From the NCBI GenBank assembly GCA_039978075.1, contig JBDWCA010000003.1, forward strand, positions 124,001-188,000: a stretch of DNA of 64,000 bases. Direction: 5' to 3'. Shown in pieces: positions 50,829 through 60,381 of the stretch. The number at the start of each line of letters is the position of its first letter. Position 1 is the stretch's first letter. This stretch comes from Anderseniella sp039978075 (lineage in GTDB: Bacteria > Pseudomonadota > Alphaproteobacteria > Rhizobiales > Aestuariivirgaceae). The position numbers were made by a program, and so were the translations under genes. The notes under the pieces are model-generated. The model worked only from the letters and a program-made list of their open reading frames with translations, did not search any database and was not told the origin of the DNA.

Positions 50829-51491
50829 CTAAAACAAGAACATTGCAATAACGAAACGAGTAAATCCGTACGGTTGCCTGACATTTTGCTGTCCGGCAAA
50901 ACAAAGTAGATCACCGGTTGCGAGCCTGCTGTCAGATGGCCTGGCGCTTCCCTTAGCACCCTCAGCAATCCATGCTTTCGGGGGACGCGCACGGTTCCTC
51001 GTTTTACCGTTGATGTGCATGTGGTTTGCCGCCATTTGTGCAACCACGTAAATGTCGGCCTGGGGCAAGGAAACCGCTTTGTTGTTCAAGGCTGACGCAA
51101 CCTCCTGAGCGGCCTTGTCTTTTCGGTTGTAGGCGGTCCGCCGGTTCCAGCCGAGTTTTTTACAGGTCCTGGAAAACCGCCAGCCATGCGCCTTGTCACG
51201 GCAATAGATCATCAGCGCCCTGCGATGTTCGAGATCGCCGACATGCACCATCCAGTCCATGCACTGATACATCCGATCGATCTCACCCGGGCGCGGTGGA
51301 GACAGCCTAGGCCGGTCCCGGCCACCGGTTTCCTGTGAACCGACACGGGCCAGCTGATCAGCCCACTCATCACGTACCGCCGGCCAGGCAGACTTAAAAC
51401 CCGCCGGACGAAGTCCGCCACCGGGCAGTCGTCGGATGGTGTCGGCAGCTCGGATCAGTCGGTAGATGACGATTTCGGAAGTCCAGGTCAT
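50829..51491 (-). CDS. DUF6362 family protein
   Basis: ATG 51491 gives a 220-residue protein that begins MTWTSEIVIYRLIRAADTIR and continues GLRPAGFKSAWPAVRDEWAD, the DUF6362 hallmark. A helix-turn-helix-like part follows (WRFSRTCKKLGWNRRTAYNRKDKAAQE). The family is found in prophages and near phage genes of Alphaproteobacteria; its role is unknown, with DNA binding plausible. The C-terminus ends FVIAMFLF. Confidence 0.75.
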   Translation of the reverse strand: MTWTSEIVIYRLIRAADTIRRLPGGGLRPAGFKSAWPAVRDEWADQLARVGSQETGGRDRPRLSPPRPGEIDRMYQCMDWMVHVGDLEHRRALMIYCRDKAHGWRFSRTCKKLGWNRRTAYNRKDKAAQEVASALNNKAVSLPQADIYVVAQMAANHMHINGKTRNRARPPKAWIAEGAKGSARPSDSRLATGDLLCFAGQQNVRQPYGFTRFVIAMFLF

Positions 51492-51612
51492 GTGTGGAGG
51501 GTCCTTTCTGACAGCAGAATTCACTGCCGGCATTTTATCCCCGCCACGTTTGCGTCTCCAGATAAAGGAGGTGGAAATAACACCTATCGTGCACAATGCA
51601 GTCAGGGATAAC

Positions 51613-52107
51613 TCATCCCTTCAGTACCTTGTTGCAGACCGATTTCGCGAAGTCCCGGCTCAGGTTCTTGGTGGCATTGGACATGATCGCGGCGCCTACG
51701 AGACCTCCCCAATAGAAGCTTTCCTTGACATAATACTCCCCGGCCTGCGCACCTGAACTCGCGTTGGTAAACCGCACCTTGCCGCCCAATTCGATCTCGT
51801 CACCGATCAGGATCGACTTGGCCACATTCTGCTCTTCAAATTCATTGATCGTCACGCGCACCACGTGTGGCGTGTTGCCCCTTGCGCAGGTAGCCAGTTG
51901 CGCCTCCAGTTCACTTGAAAGGGCCTGCTTCAACTTCGGGTTTGGGCGCGGTGTATCAATGACCACTTCTACGCGGGAGACACGGATCGATTCAATCTGG
52001 CCCCTGGACCCCGGTTGCACCTTGACCAGATCCGAGGATGCACAGGCGGCCAGCATCGTACACGCCATGCCTGTCGCAGCCACGCTCAACGACTTTCGGT
52101 ATATCAT
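51613..52107 (-). CDS. Lipoprotein, 164 aa
   Basis: ATG 52107 follows GGGGAG. The lipobox is LAAC at about residue 19-22. The mature part has VSRVEVVIDTPRPNPKLKQALSSELEAQL and later KSILIGDEIELGGKVRFT and FYWGGLVGAAIMSNATKNLSRDFA. It looks like an envelope lipoprotein of unknown role. It is alone on its strand. Confidence 0.7.
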   Translation of the reverse strand: MIYRKSLSVAATGMACTMLAACASSDLVKVQPGSRGQIESIRVSRVEVVIDTPRPNPKLKQALSSELEAQLATCARGNTPHVVRVTINEFEEQNVAKSILIGDEIELGGKVRFTNASSGAQAGEYYVKESFYWGGLVGAAIMSNATKNLSRDFAKSVCNKVLKG

Positions 52108-52232
52108 TTCCACTCCCCAGTGCGGCGTACCGCAACCCCTAGCGGCCTTGAGTGACCACACGTCAAACAAGCAAAAATCATTACGCTGATCAAGTGGTAT
52201 TTTCAGGCCCGGGGATGTCGCCGCCAGGCTTG

Positions 52233-52607
52233 TCAGTCTTCAACCAGTTCGGGATCATCAAGATCTGTCTGAATCCATCTGTCACTGACATGAATGTCCG
52301 TGGTCTCCAGCAGTCCGGGTCCGAGATTTTCATATTTGTGAGGAACGTTGGCAGGACCAAGCAACACCTCGCCTGCTTCTGCCTCAATCTTCGTCTCACC
52401 GATGGTAAACCGGGCCCTGCCGGCTCGGACTATGAAAATCTCGTCATAAGGATGCACGTGCCACTTTGGTCCGACACCAGTCTTTTCGGTTGCATAAAAC
52501 AGCACCGTTACACCGGTTCCGATTTCCCTGCCCTCCAGTACGCCCTTCCACAGACGGTCGTCCGATGCCCAGTCACTACGTTTCAAATGTACGGGTTTTC
52601 GATTCAT
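52233..52607 (-). CDS. Cupin domain-containing protein
   Basis: ATG 52607 follows AAGGAA. The 124-residue protein is a single cupin. Metal-binding His/Glu are in KWHVHPYDEIFIVRAGRARF, and the second motif is in GPANVPHKYENLG. The enzymatic or sensing role is not evident. Confidence 0.8.
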   Translation of the reverse strand: MNRKPVHLKRSDWASDDRLWKGVLEGREIGTGVTVLFYATEKTGVGPKWHVHPYDEIFIVRAGRARFTIGETKIEAEAGEVLLGPANVPHKYENLGPGLLETTDIHVSDRWIQTDLDDPELVED

Positions 52608-52738
52608 GCCAACATTCCTTGTGCTCGTCATGATGTGGGCACCACCATGCAGCAATACAAGGCAGGTCAGAAGCTTGTGAGGACCGGCACAGCCATGATC
52701 ATTCGCGACCTCATGGCTGTCCTGCCGCTGCTTGTTAC

Positions 52739-53134
52739 TTACTCAATATCACGCAATGTAATGGAGAATTGAGCATTGCCGTTCAAATTGAGAAACTGTT
52801 TCTGGTTGTTGTTCCGGCGGTTTATTCTTGTGGACACGTTCAGCCGGGTCAGAGAACAGGTGGCCGCAATGGTTTCCAGCAAGATGGGACATTCGGCCAC
52901 TGCCTGCCTGTAGATCATTTTCCTGCCCCTCGTTTGGGCGTCTGACAAAGTATTCGTTTCGTCATCTGCGAGCGGCATCTGCATATCAAAACTGACATTC
53001 ACATTGATAAATGAAGAAGCTGGAGCGGCGATCGATCTGGCTTCGCTGTGTGATGAGGTGGACGCGAGACCACAAAAAACGGCGGTGGCCAACAGGCCCG
53101 TAAATACGAAAGCATTATTGGTTTTACGGTACAT
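52739..53134 (-). CDS. Exported protein, 131 aa, unknown
   Basis: The signal peptide is at residues 7-32 (VFTGLLATAVFCGLASTSSHSEA). The mature domain is strand-rich with VNVSFDMQMPL, CPILLETIAATCSLTRLNVST and a terminal QFSITLRDIE. Two cysteines may pair. No family is recognised. Confidence 0.65.
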   Translation of the reverse strand: MYRKTNNAFVFTGLLATAVFCGLASTSSHSEARSIAAPASSFINVNVSFDMQMPLADDETNTLSDAQTRGRKMIYRQAVAECPILLETIAATCSLTRLNVSTRINRRNNNQKQFLNLNGNAQFSITLRDIE

Positions 53135-53249
53135 TTCCTAAATCCCTTGTTTGTTATTGAACACCTGCCGTCACCAGCACAGGCGTAATTCGTTAAGGAT
53201 GTGTAAACATCCGGCTCCTGCGGTTTGCCCCACAGGAGCCAGCACTGCG

Positions 53250-55286
53250 CTATTGTCTGCCGGGCTCCAGGGCCGCCGCGGATTTCGCCAGCCGCACCAG
53301 GTTGATGAACTCGGCCCGATAGCCAAACCGATCTTCACCCTTGGCCGACCGGGCCAGTGAAACCACGTCGTCATAAGAGAAACTGCCGGTGTAGCGGCCG
53401 CCACTCAGTACCTGTCCAAAGGCAGCCACGGACGCAGCAAACCGGTCATCGCGTGATGCCTGCTCTACTGATGCTGCTTCAGAGGCTCGCGTTACCGGGG
53501 CGCTGATCAAGGTGCTGGTGTTGCTGTCCGGCAACTTGTAGCGGATTTTCATGAAGGCATATTCTTCAGCGCTGGCGGGAGAACCCGGTTTCGCGGTCTC
53601 AGGCTGATAACGCAGACTATCGACCAGCCGTCCTTCAGCGCCAACAGGCGTGATCTCATACAGCGCCGTTACCGTGTGCCCGGCGCCGATATCTCCGGCA
53701 TCGACCTTGTCATTGTTGAAGTCCTCACGGTTTAGCAACCGCGTCTCATAGCCGATCAAGCGATACTCGCTGACGGTTGCGGGGTTGAACTCCAGTTGCA
53801 GCTTTACGTCCTTGGCGATGGTGAACAGGGTGGAACCTGCTTCCTCAACCAGCACCTTTCGGGCCTCGCTCAGTGTGTCGATATAGGCGGCATTGCCGTT
53901 ACCGTTCTGAGCCAGTGCCTGCATCAGTTCGTCATTGTAGTTGCCGCGACCGAAGCCCAGCACCGACAAGGTAACGCCGGAGGCGCGCTTGCGTTCAATG
54001 AAGCTCTTCAGCTCACCGGTGTCCGAAATACCGACATTGAAATCACCGTCGGTCGCCAGGATAACCCGGTTGACACCGGCACTGTCGATCTGGCGTTCAG
54101 CAAGCTGGTAGGCTTGGCGGATGCCTTCGGCACCTGCCGTCGAGCCACCGGCGTTCAACCGCTCAAGCGCTGACAGGATCTTGTTCCGGTCAGCCACTCG
54201 CGTCGGCTCCAGCACCGTGCCGGCAGAGCCTGCATAAGTGACAATGGAAACCGTATCATCGGGCTTCAGCGAAGACAGCAGCAGCTTGAACGAGTTGCGC
54301 AGCAGCGGCAGCTTGTCCGGTGCGTTCATTGATCCGGACGTGTCGATCAGAAACACCAGATTGGCTTTTGGTGCCTCGGTCTTCGGCAGTTCAAATCCCT
54401 TGATACCGATGCGCAGCAATTTGGTATTGGTGTTCCACGGCGTCGGCATCACCGAAACATTGGCCTTGAACGGTTCGCCCCGGTTCTCCGGCGCCTCGTA
54501 GTTGTAATCAAAATAATTGATCATTTCCTCGACACGCACAGCATCCTTTTGCGGCAACACACCATCATTCAGGGCATTGCGCACAAAGGCATAGGACGCC
54601 GTATCGACATCAATCGAGAACGTCGATACCGGGTCTTTTGCAACGACCTTAAGCGGATTGGGCGTTATGTCAGAGAACTTGTCGCGCCCCAGATCCCGGT
54701 ATTGCTGGACCACAGTGCCATCACGACTGCGCAAACCCGAGGCAGGCTCATTTGCAACAACGCCACCAACGATCTGCCGCGAAAAACTGCGTACTACCTC
54801 GTTTTCCCGCTTCGACAATAGCGCAGCATTAGGCTGTTGTTTCCTGGCTTCTTTTGTTTTGGGCATATTTTCTTCGAGCCGTGCAGCCGGTGCGTTATCC
54901 GTCAAAGCCACAACTGCATCTTTTTCGTCAGCAGGTGCTGCTGTGTCCAGCTTGCTTTCCAGCGGTGTGGACACAGTGCCGGGCCTGATGTGATCGAGAC
55001 TGACGACAGCGACAGCCAGCACAGCCAGGCTCGCGCCGCCGGCCAGAACGTGTGTCAGTTTAGGGTGTGCAAAGTCCATGAAAGGTCTCCTCTTGAGTGC
55101 GATAAGCAATTGATTGCCCCGCTCTCTAAGACGGCTACCGATGGTCGATCCTTGGTGGGCCTTTGCATTTTCCTGCTCGAAAGCTTCCGTGGCAGCGCGC
55201 ATGGCAGCCTGACGCGCAGCATCGCTCGGTCGAACGGCTGCCTGCCGCTCAAACGCCCGTTCCATCCTGTTCAGTTCGTCATTCAT
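53250..55286 (-). CDS. Membrane vWA-domain protein (YfbK-like) coupled to an ECF sigma factor
   Basis: The 678-residue protein has about 80 cytoplasmic residues, one helix (THVLAGGASLAVLAVAVVSL, about 79-98) and a large outer part. A von Willebrand A domain there has MIDAS DTSGSM (about 320), the conserved Thr and LATDGDFN. A C-terminal DUF3520-type domain ends RFGYRAEFINLVRLAKSA. The GTG/ATG region overlaps the sigma gene end (ATGA). The cytoplasmic part could bind the sigma factor, which would make this a membrane anti-sigma with a sensing domain. Confidence 0.82.
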   Translation of the reverse strand: MNDELNRMERAFERQAAVRPSDAARQAAMRAATEAFEQENAKAHQGSTIGSRLRERGNQLLIALKRRPFMDFAHPKLTHVLAGGASLAVLAVAVVSLDHIRPGTVSTPLESKLDTAAPADEKDAVVALTDNAPAARLEENMPKTKEARKQQPNAALLSKRENEVVRSFSRQIVGGVVANEPASGLRSRDGTVVQQYRDLGRDKFSDITPNPLKVVAKDPVSTFSIDVDTASYAFVRNALNDGVLPQKDAVRVEEMINYFDYNYEAPENRGEPFKANVSVMPTPWNTNTKLLRIGIKGFELPKTEAPKANLVFLIDTSGSMNAPDKLPLLRNSFKLLLSSLKPDDTVSIVTYAGSAGTVLEPTRVADRNKILSALERLNAGGSTAGAEGIRQAYQLAERQIDSAGVNRVILATDGDFNVGISDTGELKSFIERKRASGVTLSVLGFGRGNYNDELMQALAQNGNGNAAYIDTLSEARKVLVEEAGSTLFTIAKDVKLQLEFNPATVSEYRLIGYETRLLNREDFNNDKVDAGDIGAGHTVTALYEITPVGAEGRLVDSLRYQPETAKPGSPASAEEYAFMKIRYKLPDSNTSTLISAPVTRASEAASVEQASRDDRFAASVAAFGQVLSGGRYTGSFSYDDVVSLARSAKGEDRFGYRAEFINLVRLAKSAAALEPGRQ

Positions 55287-55822
55287 GCTTCTGCTTTCGC
55301 CAGCGCCTTAAGTTCCTTGCGCAATTCATGCATGCGCCAGGAGACGGTGGATTCCTTGATGTCGAGTACGTCTGCAGCTTCTGCGTGGGTCAGGCCTTCG
55401 GCCAGCACCAGAACCGCGGTTTCGCGCAATTCCCGGCCAACTTGCTGCAGCGCGTCGTAAAGCCAGGCCAGTTCGCGGGCAGTGTCAGCTTCTGCACCTC
55501 GCACCAGGTCGGACACTTCGCCATAGGCCTGGTGCAGTCGGGTCGTAGCGCTTTGCCGGCGATGAAAGTCCTGTGATGCGTTGACTACAATCCGATACAG
55601 CCAGGTGGTGAAGCGCGCCTCGCCCTTGAACGAGCGCAGTTTTGCCGCAAGCGATGTACACACGGTCTGGGCCACGTCTTCAGCGTCCTCGCGCACGCCG
55701 GTAAAGCGCAGCGCGATGCGGAAGATACTGTCATAGTGGCGCTCGAGCAGCACCTGGAATGCCGCCATATCGCCACTAGCGGCCTGCGCGGCCAGCTCGC
55801 TGTCACTCGTGTTCATTCGCAT
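55283..55822 (-). CDS. ECF-type RNA polymerase sigma factor
   Basis: The 179-residue protein has region 2 (FQVLLERHYDSIFRIALRFTGVREDAEDVAQTVC, ARFTTWLYRIVVNASQDFHRR) and region 4 (LRETAVLVLAEGLTHAEAADVLDIKESTVSWRMHELRKEL). There is no region 3. It probably directs transcription of its own operon with the vWA protein. It is the first gene of the pair. Confidence 0.88.
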   Translation of the reverse strand: MRMNTSDSELAAQAASGDMAAFQVLLERHYDSIFRIALRFTGVREDAEDVAQTVCTSLAAKLRSFKGEARFTTWLYRIVVNASQDFHRRQSATTRLHQAYGEVSDLVRGAEADTARELAWLYDALQQVGRELRETAVLVLAEGLTHAEAADVLDIKESTVSWRMHELRKELKALAKAEA

Positions 55823-55924
55823 GTTCAGTCATTGGACGCATGACAACAGCATTTCCTTGGCGGATGCAGAACATTTTTTTGGAAATGTGGTTCAGGTAGC
55901 ACTGATTTGGCTGATTTCAGCCGA

Positions 55925-56866
55925 TCAACGATCCATAATGAAACTGGCCTGAGAAGACGCCTCCGCAATAATCCAGTCCATGAAGCTCTGTACTTCGGGT
56001 CTCCGCAGACCTCGCTGCGTGGTCACCAGATCATAACCGATGTCGGTGACAACCCGATCGGGAAACGGGCAGACTAGCAGGCCTGCCTCAACCAGATCAT
56101 GCAGAACGGGCAGGCTCCCCAGCACAACTCCCTGCCCTGCAATGGCAGCCTGAACAGCCAGGTTGTAATCACTGAAGCGAATCCCGGTTGCCGAACTGAT
56201 GTGACCCGCCCCCACTTGCGTGAGCCAGGGTTGCCACCCCATCCAGCGTTTGGTGGCGTGCGCCCAGCTCAGGTCGGAAAGGTCCCAGTGCAGCAATGTA
56301 GCGTGTCGAAGATCATCAATCTCTTTCAGTTTGTGTGGACCGGAGGCAAGGGACGGACTGCAAAAGGCGCAAAGCTGTTCATCAAACAATCGATGTGAAA
56401 CCAGGTTGTCCTGAGGGCTCAGACCAAACCGGACAGCAATATCGGCTGCATCGTTTTCGATATCGACGATCTTCAGCGAGGAATCGATCAGCACGTCAAC
56501 CTCACCGTTGCTTTCCCGGAAACCGTCAAGTTTCGGCACCAGCCAGGCCGTGGCGAAGGAAGGTTCGACCGAAACAATCAACCGTTTGCGTGTATCCGGC
56601 GGGCGCATCATGTCGACCGCACCCCGAATCTGGCTGAATCCGGATGCCAGTAATTTGCAACCAGACTGCCCCGATGACGTCAGTTCCAGGCCACGTCCGC
56701 TACGCTTTACCAGTTGCGTGCCAAGGGCTTCTTCCAGCTTGCCGACCAGTTGTTTCACCGCCGCCGGTGTTACGCGCAATTCTTCTGCCGCACGAACATA
56801 ATTCAAATGCCTCGATACAGCCTCGAACGCTTTCAGGGCGTTTAGTGATGGTAGCCAATCGCTCAT
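55925..56866 (-). CDS. GcvA-type LysR transcriptional regulator
   Basis: ATG 56866 gives a 313-residue protein: HTH at residues 1-60 (LPSLNALKAFEAVSRHLNYVRAAEELRVTPAAVKQ) and an effector domain with the GcvA-like signature (DADIAVRFG-type, here AADIAVRFGLSPQDNL). It is divergent from the GcvT-like gene at 56977 and likely controls it. Confidence 0.85.
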   Translation of the reverse strand: MSDWLPSLNALKAFEAVSRHLNYVRAAEELRVTPAAVKQLVGKLEEALGTQLVKRSGRGLELTSSGQSGCKLLASGFSQIRGAVDMMRPPDTRKRLIVSVEPSFATAWLVPKLDGFRESNGEVDVLIDSSLKIVDIENDAADIAVRFGLSPQDNLVSHRLFDEQLCAFCSPSLASGPHKLKEIDDLRHATLLHWDLSDLSWAHATKRWMGWQPWLTQVGAGHISSATGIRFSDYNLAVQAAIAGQGVVLGSLPVLHDLVEAGLLVCPFPDRVVTDIGYDLVTTQRGLRRPEVQSFMDWIIAEASSQASFIMDR

Positions 56867-56976
56867 ATTAAAAGGTAGATAAACTAACTTTAGAACAAAG
56901 ATCAAATGTCTTTGTTCAGCGGCCAAAGAGTCTTAATTTTCAGCAATGAACTCCGATCATATTTCAGGGCATTTCG

Positions 56977-58140
56977 ATGAGCAATTCTATCCATTCAGAC
57001 AGACAGCAAACGGTTCGGGTGAGCAGTCGGCGTTTCGAACTGTCACCGTTTCATGACTGCTGGGCCAATGAACACACCGTCATGGGAGTATATGCCGGTC
57101 GCTATTACAGCGTATTCAACGGTGAAGACGTCACCGAGACTTACTGGGCGCTGCGCCGCAAAGCGGTCATGTTCGATGTGCCGGAACGACCGGTAGAGAT
57201 TTCCGGCCCGGATGCCGTGGCGTTTCTGGAGCAGGTGTTTGCCCGCAGGATTTCCAACCTGAAACAGGGCCGCGGGCGTTATGCCATTGCCTGCACACCC
57301 AAAGGCGGTGTGTTCATGGACGGCATATTATTCAAGCTGACAGCGGACAGGTTCTGGTACGTCCAGCCTGACGGAGCGCTGGAGACATGGCTACACGCTC
57401 ACAGTGAAGGGTTTGACGTTACCATCTCTGATCCCCATTCGCGGGTGCTGCAGATACAGGGGCCAACATCGCTTGATGTCATGCACGCTGCAACCGGCGG
57501 CGCCATCAATGAAACCATGGGCTATTTTCATTCCGGTTTCTTCAAGATCGGCGATCAGGATGTCTACGTTTCCCGCACCGGCTGGACCGGAGAACTGGGC
57601 TACGAAATCTATACCCAGGGAGAAGCCACCGATTGTCCGCGCCTTTGGCAAAACCTGCTGAAAGCCGGTAAACCCCACGGTATGATGGTCGGCAGTATTT
57701 CGTCCATGGAGATCCGCCGCCTGGAAGCGGGCATTCTGGACAATGGCACAGATTTCAACATATCCATGACGCCCTTTGAGGCCGGACTGGACGCCTTTGT
57801 GGATATCGACAAGGAAGACTTCATCGGTCGAACCGCCCTTCTTGACGGCAAGCCCGGTACGCGGATTTACGGTGTCAAATGCGCCGAAGCCACGCCGGTT
57901 TATCAAGGTGAAATCGTTGACGGAGAAGATGATGTTGCCCGCATCACCGCCGGTGCCTGGTCACCATACCTGGATTGCGGCATTGGTTATGCGCGATTCC
58001 ACTCAGCCGGAGACCGGGCGGGTCAGAAACTGACCATGCGGACGGCAGGGGGTAAAGCAGTTGCCTGCGAGATTGTGGAACTGCCGTTTTATGACCGGGA
58101 AAAACGAATTCCTCGCGGGCTCGACAAGACTGTTCCCTGA
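56977..58140 (+). CDS. Aminomethyltransferase (GcvT) family protein
   Basis: The 387-residue protein has the folate-binding GcvT fold: YWALRRKAVMFDVPERPVEISGPDAVAFLEQVF near the start, VSRTGWTGELGYEIYT (the typical RTGYTGExGYE motif) and a C-terminal GCVT-type barrel (KTVP end). It could transfer a C1 group from glycine- or betaine-like substrates to tetrahydrofolate. No other glycine cleavage genes are nearby, so the exact substrate is open. Confidence 0.82.
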   Translation: MSNSIHSDRQQTVRVSSRRFELSPFHDCWANEHTVMGVYAGRYYSVFNGEDVTETYWALRRKAVMFDVPERPVEISGPDAVAFLEQVFARRISNLKQGRGRYAIACTPKGGVFMDGILFKLTADRFWYVQPDGALETWLHAHSEGFDVTISDPHSRVLQIQGPTSLDVMHAATGGAINETMGYFHSGFFKIGDQDVYVSRTGWTGELGYEIYTQGEATDCPRLWQNLLKAGKPHGMMVGSISSMEIRRLEAGILDNGTDFNISMTPFEAGLDAFVDIDKEDFIGRTALLDGKPGTRIYGVKCAEATPVYQGEIVDGEDDVARITAGAWSPYLDCGIGYARFHSAGDRAGQKLTMRTAGGKAVACEIVELPFYDREKRIPRGLDKTVP

Positions 58141-58162
58141 GGTTGACGTTACGGTTTTCCGC

Positions 58163-58318
58163 TCAAAGTCGAAGAAGCGCACTTACGAAAAACAGGATAA
58201 TCGAGGCTTTTGCTCCGATCAGCAGAATCCGGAACAGTCCGGTTGAGGCAAAGCCGGACTCTTTGGCCGTTTCAATTGCCTTGTCGCATTGGGGTGAATT
58301 CATCACGGCTGCTTTCAT
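58163..58318 (-). CDS. Possible small membrane protein, 51 aa
   Basis: A short frame from ATG 58316-58318 to TGA 58163-58165 encodes MKAAVMNSPQCDKAIETAKE and then a C-terminal hydrophobic end (IILFFVSALLRL). It looks like a single-pass protein, but the start lacks a clear ribosome-binding site. It lies in the gap between the GcvT-like and ankyrin genes. Confidence 0.35.
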   Translation of the reverse strand: MKAAVMNSPQCDKAIETAKESGFASTGLFRILLIGAKASIILFFVSALLRL

Positions 58319-58445
58319 CTGGACACGGAACTTACTGACGTTAGGTTATCGACGAACTGCAAAGTTTTCGTTACCAGCGTGAGCAACACGTTGACCGGTT
58401 GCCTGCAACCCTCGCCGCAGGCAACCGCCACGCAAATTCTGTCCG

Positions 58446-59981
58446 TCAGGCTACGCCGTGATCTGCAAGTTGCTCCGGATGGGTCTCGGCCCAGTCTGCC
58501 AGGAATTCCATCATGCCGTTTTCTCCCGCCAGATCTATGGCACGCCGTGGCAGTGACACGCCTTGCTGCAAGGCCAGACGGGCACATGCGACATGATCCC
58601 GGCTCGGCGCAGACGGTGCGTTTTCCGAGCCGTGGATGATTGTCGATAGCAAATTGCCGCCATAGCCGTTGACGTGGTTCAGGTCAGGTTTCAGATCCAG
58701 GAAGAAACTCATCACGTCCGGCAGGCCTCCCCAGCCGGCCACATGCAGCGGCGTCATGCCCATGTCATCGGCTTCATCAAAGGCAAACCCGCTGGCAACC
58801 AACCGCTTGATCTGGGGCAAGGTGTTCGGCAGATGGATCAGGTTGTGCAGCATGTACCGGCATTCCCTCGGCAGACCGGCAGGGTCAGCGGACAACTCGC
58901 CATTGCTTCCCTCGGCGATCGAGATCACCGGCAACAAGCCTTCGGGAATTTCGACTGACCCACCGGCGTCTCTGATGGCCTGCGCCACATCGCGATTGCC
59001 GAATGCCAGCGCCAGCGCATAGGCGGTGATCCCGTCATACAACAAGTCCGGATCTGCACCTGCCTCCAGCAACAGGTCTGCCATCCTGGCATCGCACATC
59101 CGCCGCGCCGCCTGATGCAGCGCACTCACCACCATGGGCGCTTCACCGGACGGATGCGGACTTACGCCTTCATTGGGGTCGGCTCCAGCCTTCAACAACA
59201 GTTCCACCGCTGCATGATCATTGAAATCCAGTGCGCGCAGAAGAGCGTTGGTGCCCGCCGGTTTGGCGCCATGACGCAGCAGCAGGCGCAAGCCGCCCTG
59301 ATGGCCAAGCTCGGTGGCATGATAGAGGCTTTCATTGTCGTTGGGATTGGCACCATGTTCGAGCAACCATGCCGCAAGCCGCATATTGTTGCCATGGCCC
59401 AGTGCGCCGTACAGCGCTGACAACAGATGATCAGAACCGGGTTCGAACGCAAAACCGTCGTTGACATCTGCACCATGCCGCACCAGCAGTTCCGCAATGG
59501 CCATCATGGCATCTGTCTTCTCAGGATGGGTCTGGAAATACTTCGAAAACGCCAGATGCAGAATAGGCCGGCGCGGACCGAGGAGCGCAACGGCTGATCC
59601 CGGATCCTTGTACAGTGCCGATTTAACAGCCGGCAGATCATAAAGCGCAACCTCCAGCCCCAGCAGACCACGCGCCAGGTCAGGCGTGTCGGCCAGCAGG
59701 CGATCAACCACCGAGTTCTGACCGTGATACAGAGCGATTTTCAAGCGCTGCTGTTTGCGTGCCCGGTCCATGCCGTTTATCTCAACCGCCAGTTTGAGGG
59801 ACGGCCAGCTGGCGAAATTGTTTTCCCTGGCAATCACATGCAGAAAGTCGGCATGAGTCAGATTGCTCAGGTCATTGCGTGGCGGGTGAACGGCCAACCG
59901 CTCAAGTGCTGTCGCGTCGCCGTTATTGTAGTCTTTGCGCAAGGTTTTTGCAGCACGGCGCAGGGTATCAAGAGAATTCAT
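58446..59981 (-). CDS. Ankyrin repeat protein with N-terminal AK-LR domain
   Basis: ATG 59981 follows AGGAGA. The 511-residue protein opens with a short helical domain (LRRAAKTLRKDYNNGDATAL, then HADFLHVIARENNFASWPSL). About eight ankyrin repeats follow (ELLVRHGADVNDGFAF, AWLLEHGANPNDNESLYHA, ELLLKAGADPNEG, LLLEAGADPDLLYDGITA, TPLHVAGWGGLPDVMSFFLD). It is cytoplasmic. The target is unknown. Confidence 0.85.
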   Translation of the reverse strand: MNSLDTLRRAAKTLRKDYNNGDATALERLAVHPPRNDLSNLTHADFLHVIARENNFASWPSLKLAVEINGMDRARKQQRLKIALYHGQNSVVDRLLADTPDLARGLLGLEVALYDLPAVKSALYKDPGSAVALLGPRRPILHLAFSKYFQTHPEKTDAMMAIAELLVRHGADVNDGFAFEPGSDHLLSALYGALGHGNNMRLAAWLLEHGANPNDNESLYHATELGHQGGLRLLLRHGAKPAGTNALLRALDFNDHAAVELLLKAGADPNEGVSPHPSGEAPMVVSALHQAARRMCDARMADLLLEAGADPDLLYDGITAYALALAFGNRDVAQAIRDAGGSVEIPEGLLPVISIAEGSNGELSADPAGLPRECRYMLHNLIHLPNTLPQIKRLVASGFAFDEADDMGMTPLHVAGWGGLPDVMSFFLDLKPDLNHVNGYGGNLLSTIIHGSENAPSAPSRDHVACARLALQQGVSLPRRAIDLAGENGMMEFLADWAETHPEQLADHGVA

Positions 59982-60381
59982 TTTCGGTCTCCTCTCATAG
60001 TGCCCGGGCTCGCTGACGGGGCATGAGATCAACCGATGGATGTCTCTTAATATGAGGGGATGCAGATACTGCTTTCCGCGAACCGGGCGGCCTTCCCAAC
60101 AGGCTGGAGCAGTATATCCGGCTAACAGGTTTTCGCAATATGCAAGTCGGACCCGGCCAACCACATCCTATTTTTTTGGGACTTTGAAAAGTGTGCGTTA
60201 CATTTGACATTCTCAGTATAGTCGAATACCAACCGAACAGGGTCAGGACCCCTGCCGCTCACGGGCTTTTGCCACGGTGAAGTTCTGAACTGATCTCATT
60301 CACCTGTTTCAGAAGTGTGCGGTCTAATGGCAATGTGAGCACCATTGGTTTTCCGCATTCAACACCTGAATGAGGTTTACG
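59982..60381. other. Divergent intergenic region between the ankyrin and glyoxalase-related genes
   Basis: A 400-base gap holds no gene that I can support. A TTGACA occurs near 60208 without a clear -10 at good spacing. The region probably carries the promoters of both divergent genes; no operator is distinct. Confidence 0.4.

Larger units (their letters stand above)
42558..51491 (-). mobile_element. Prophage remnant
   Basis: About 9 kb on one strand holds a lysis cassette, a broken tail fibre, capsid and capsid-neighbour genes and a DUF6362 protein. Terminase, portal, tail-tube and integrase genes are absent, and no attachment repeats are recognised. The limits are set by the first and last phage-like genes and are approximate. 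Confidence 0.65.

Noticed and set aside
42558..51491. Complete gene-transfer agent or active prophage
   Set aside because: No terminase, portal, tail-tube or integrase gene is present, and the fibre gene is broken.
56977..58140. DMSP demethylase DmdA
   Set aside because: It is in the GcvT superfamily, but the N-terminal region differs from what is known of DmdA and no DMSP genes are nearby.
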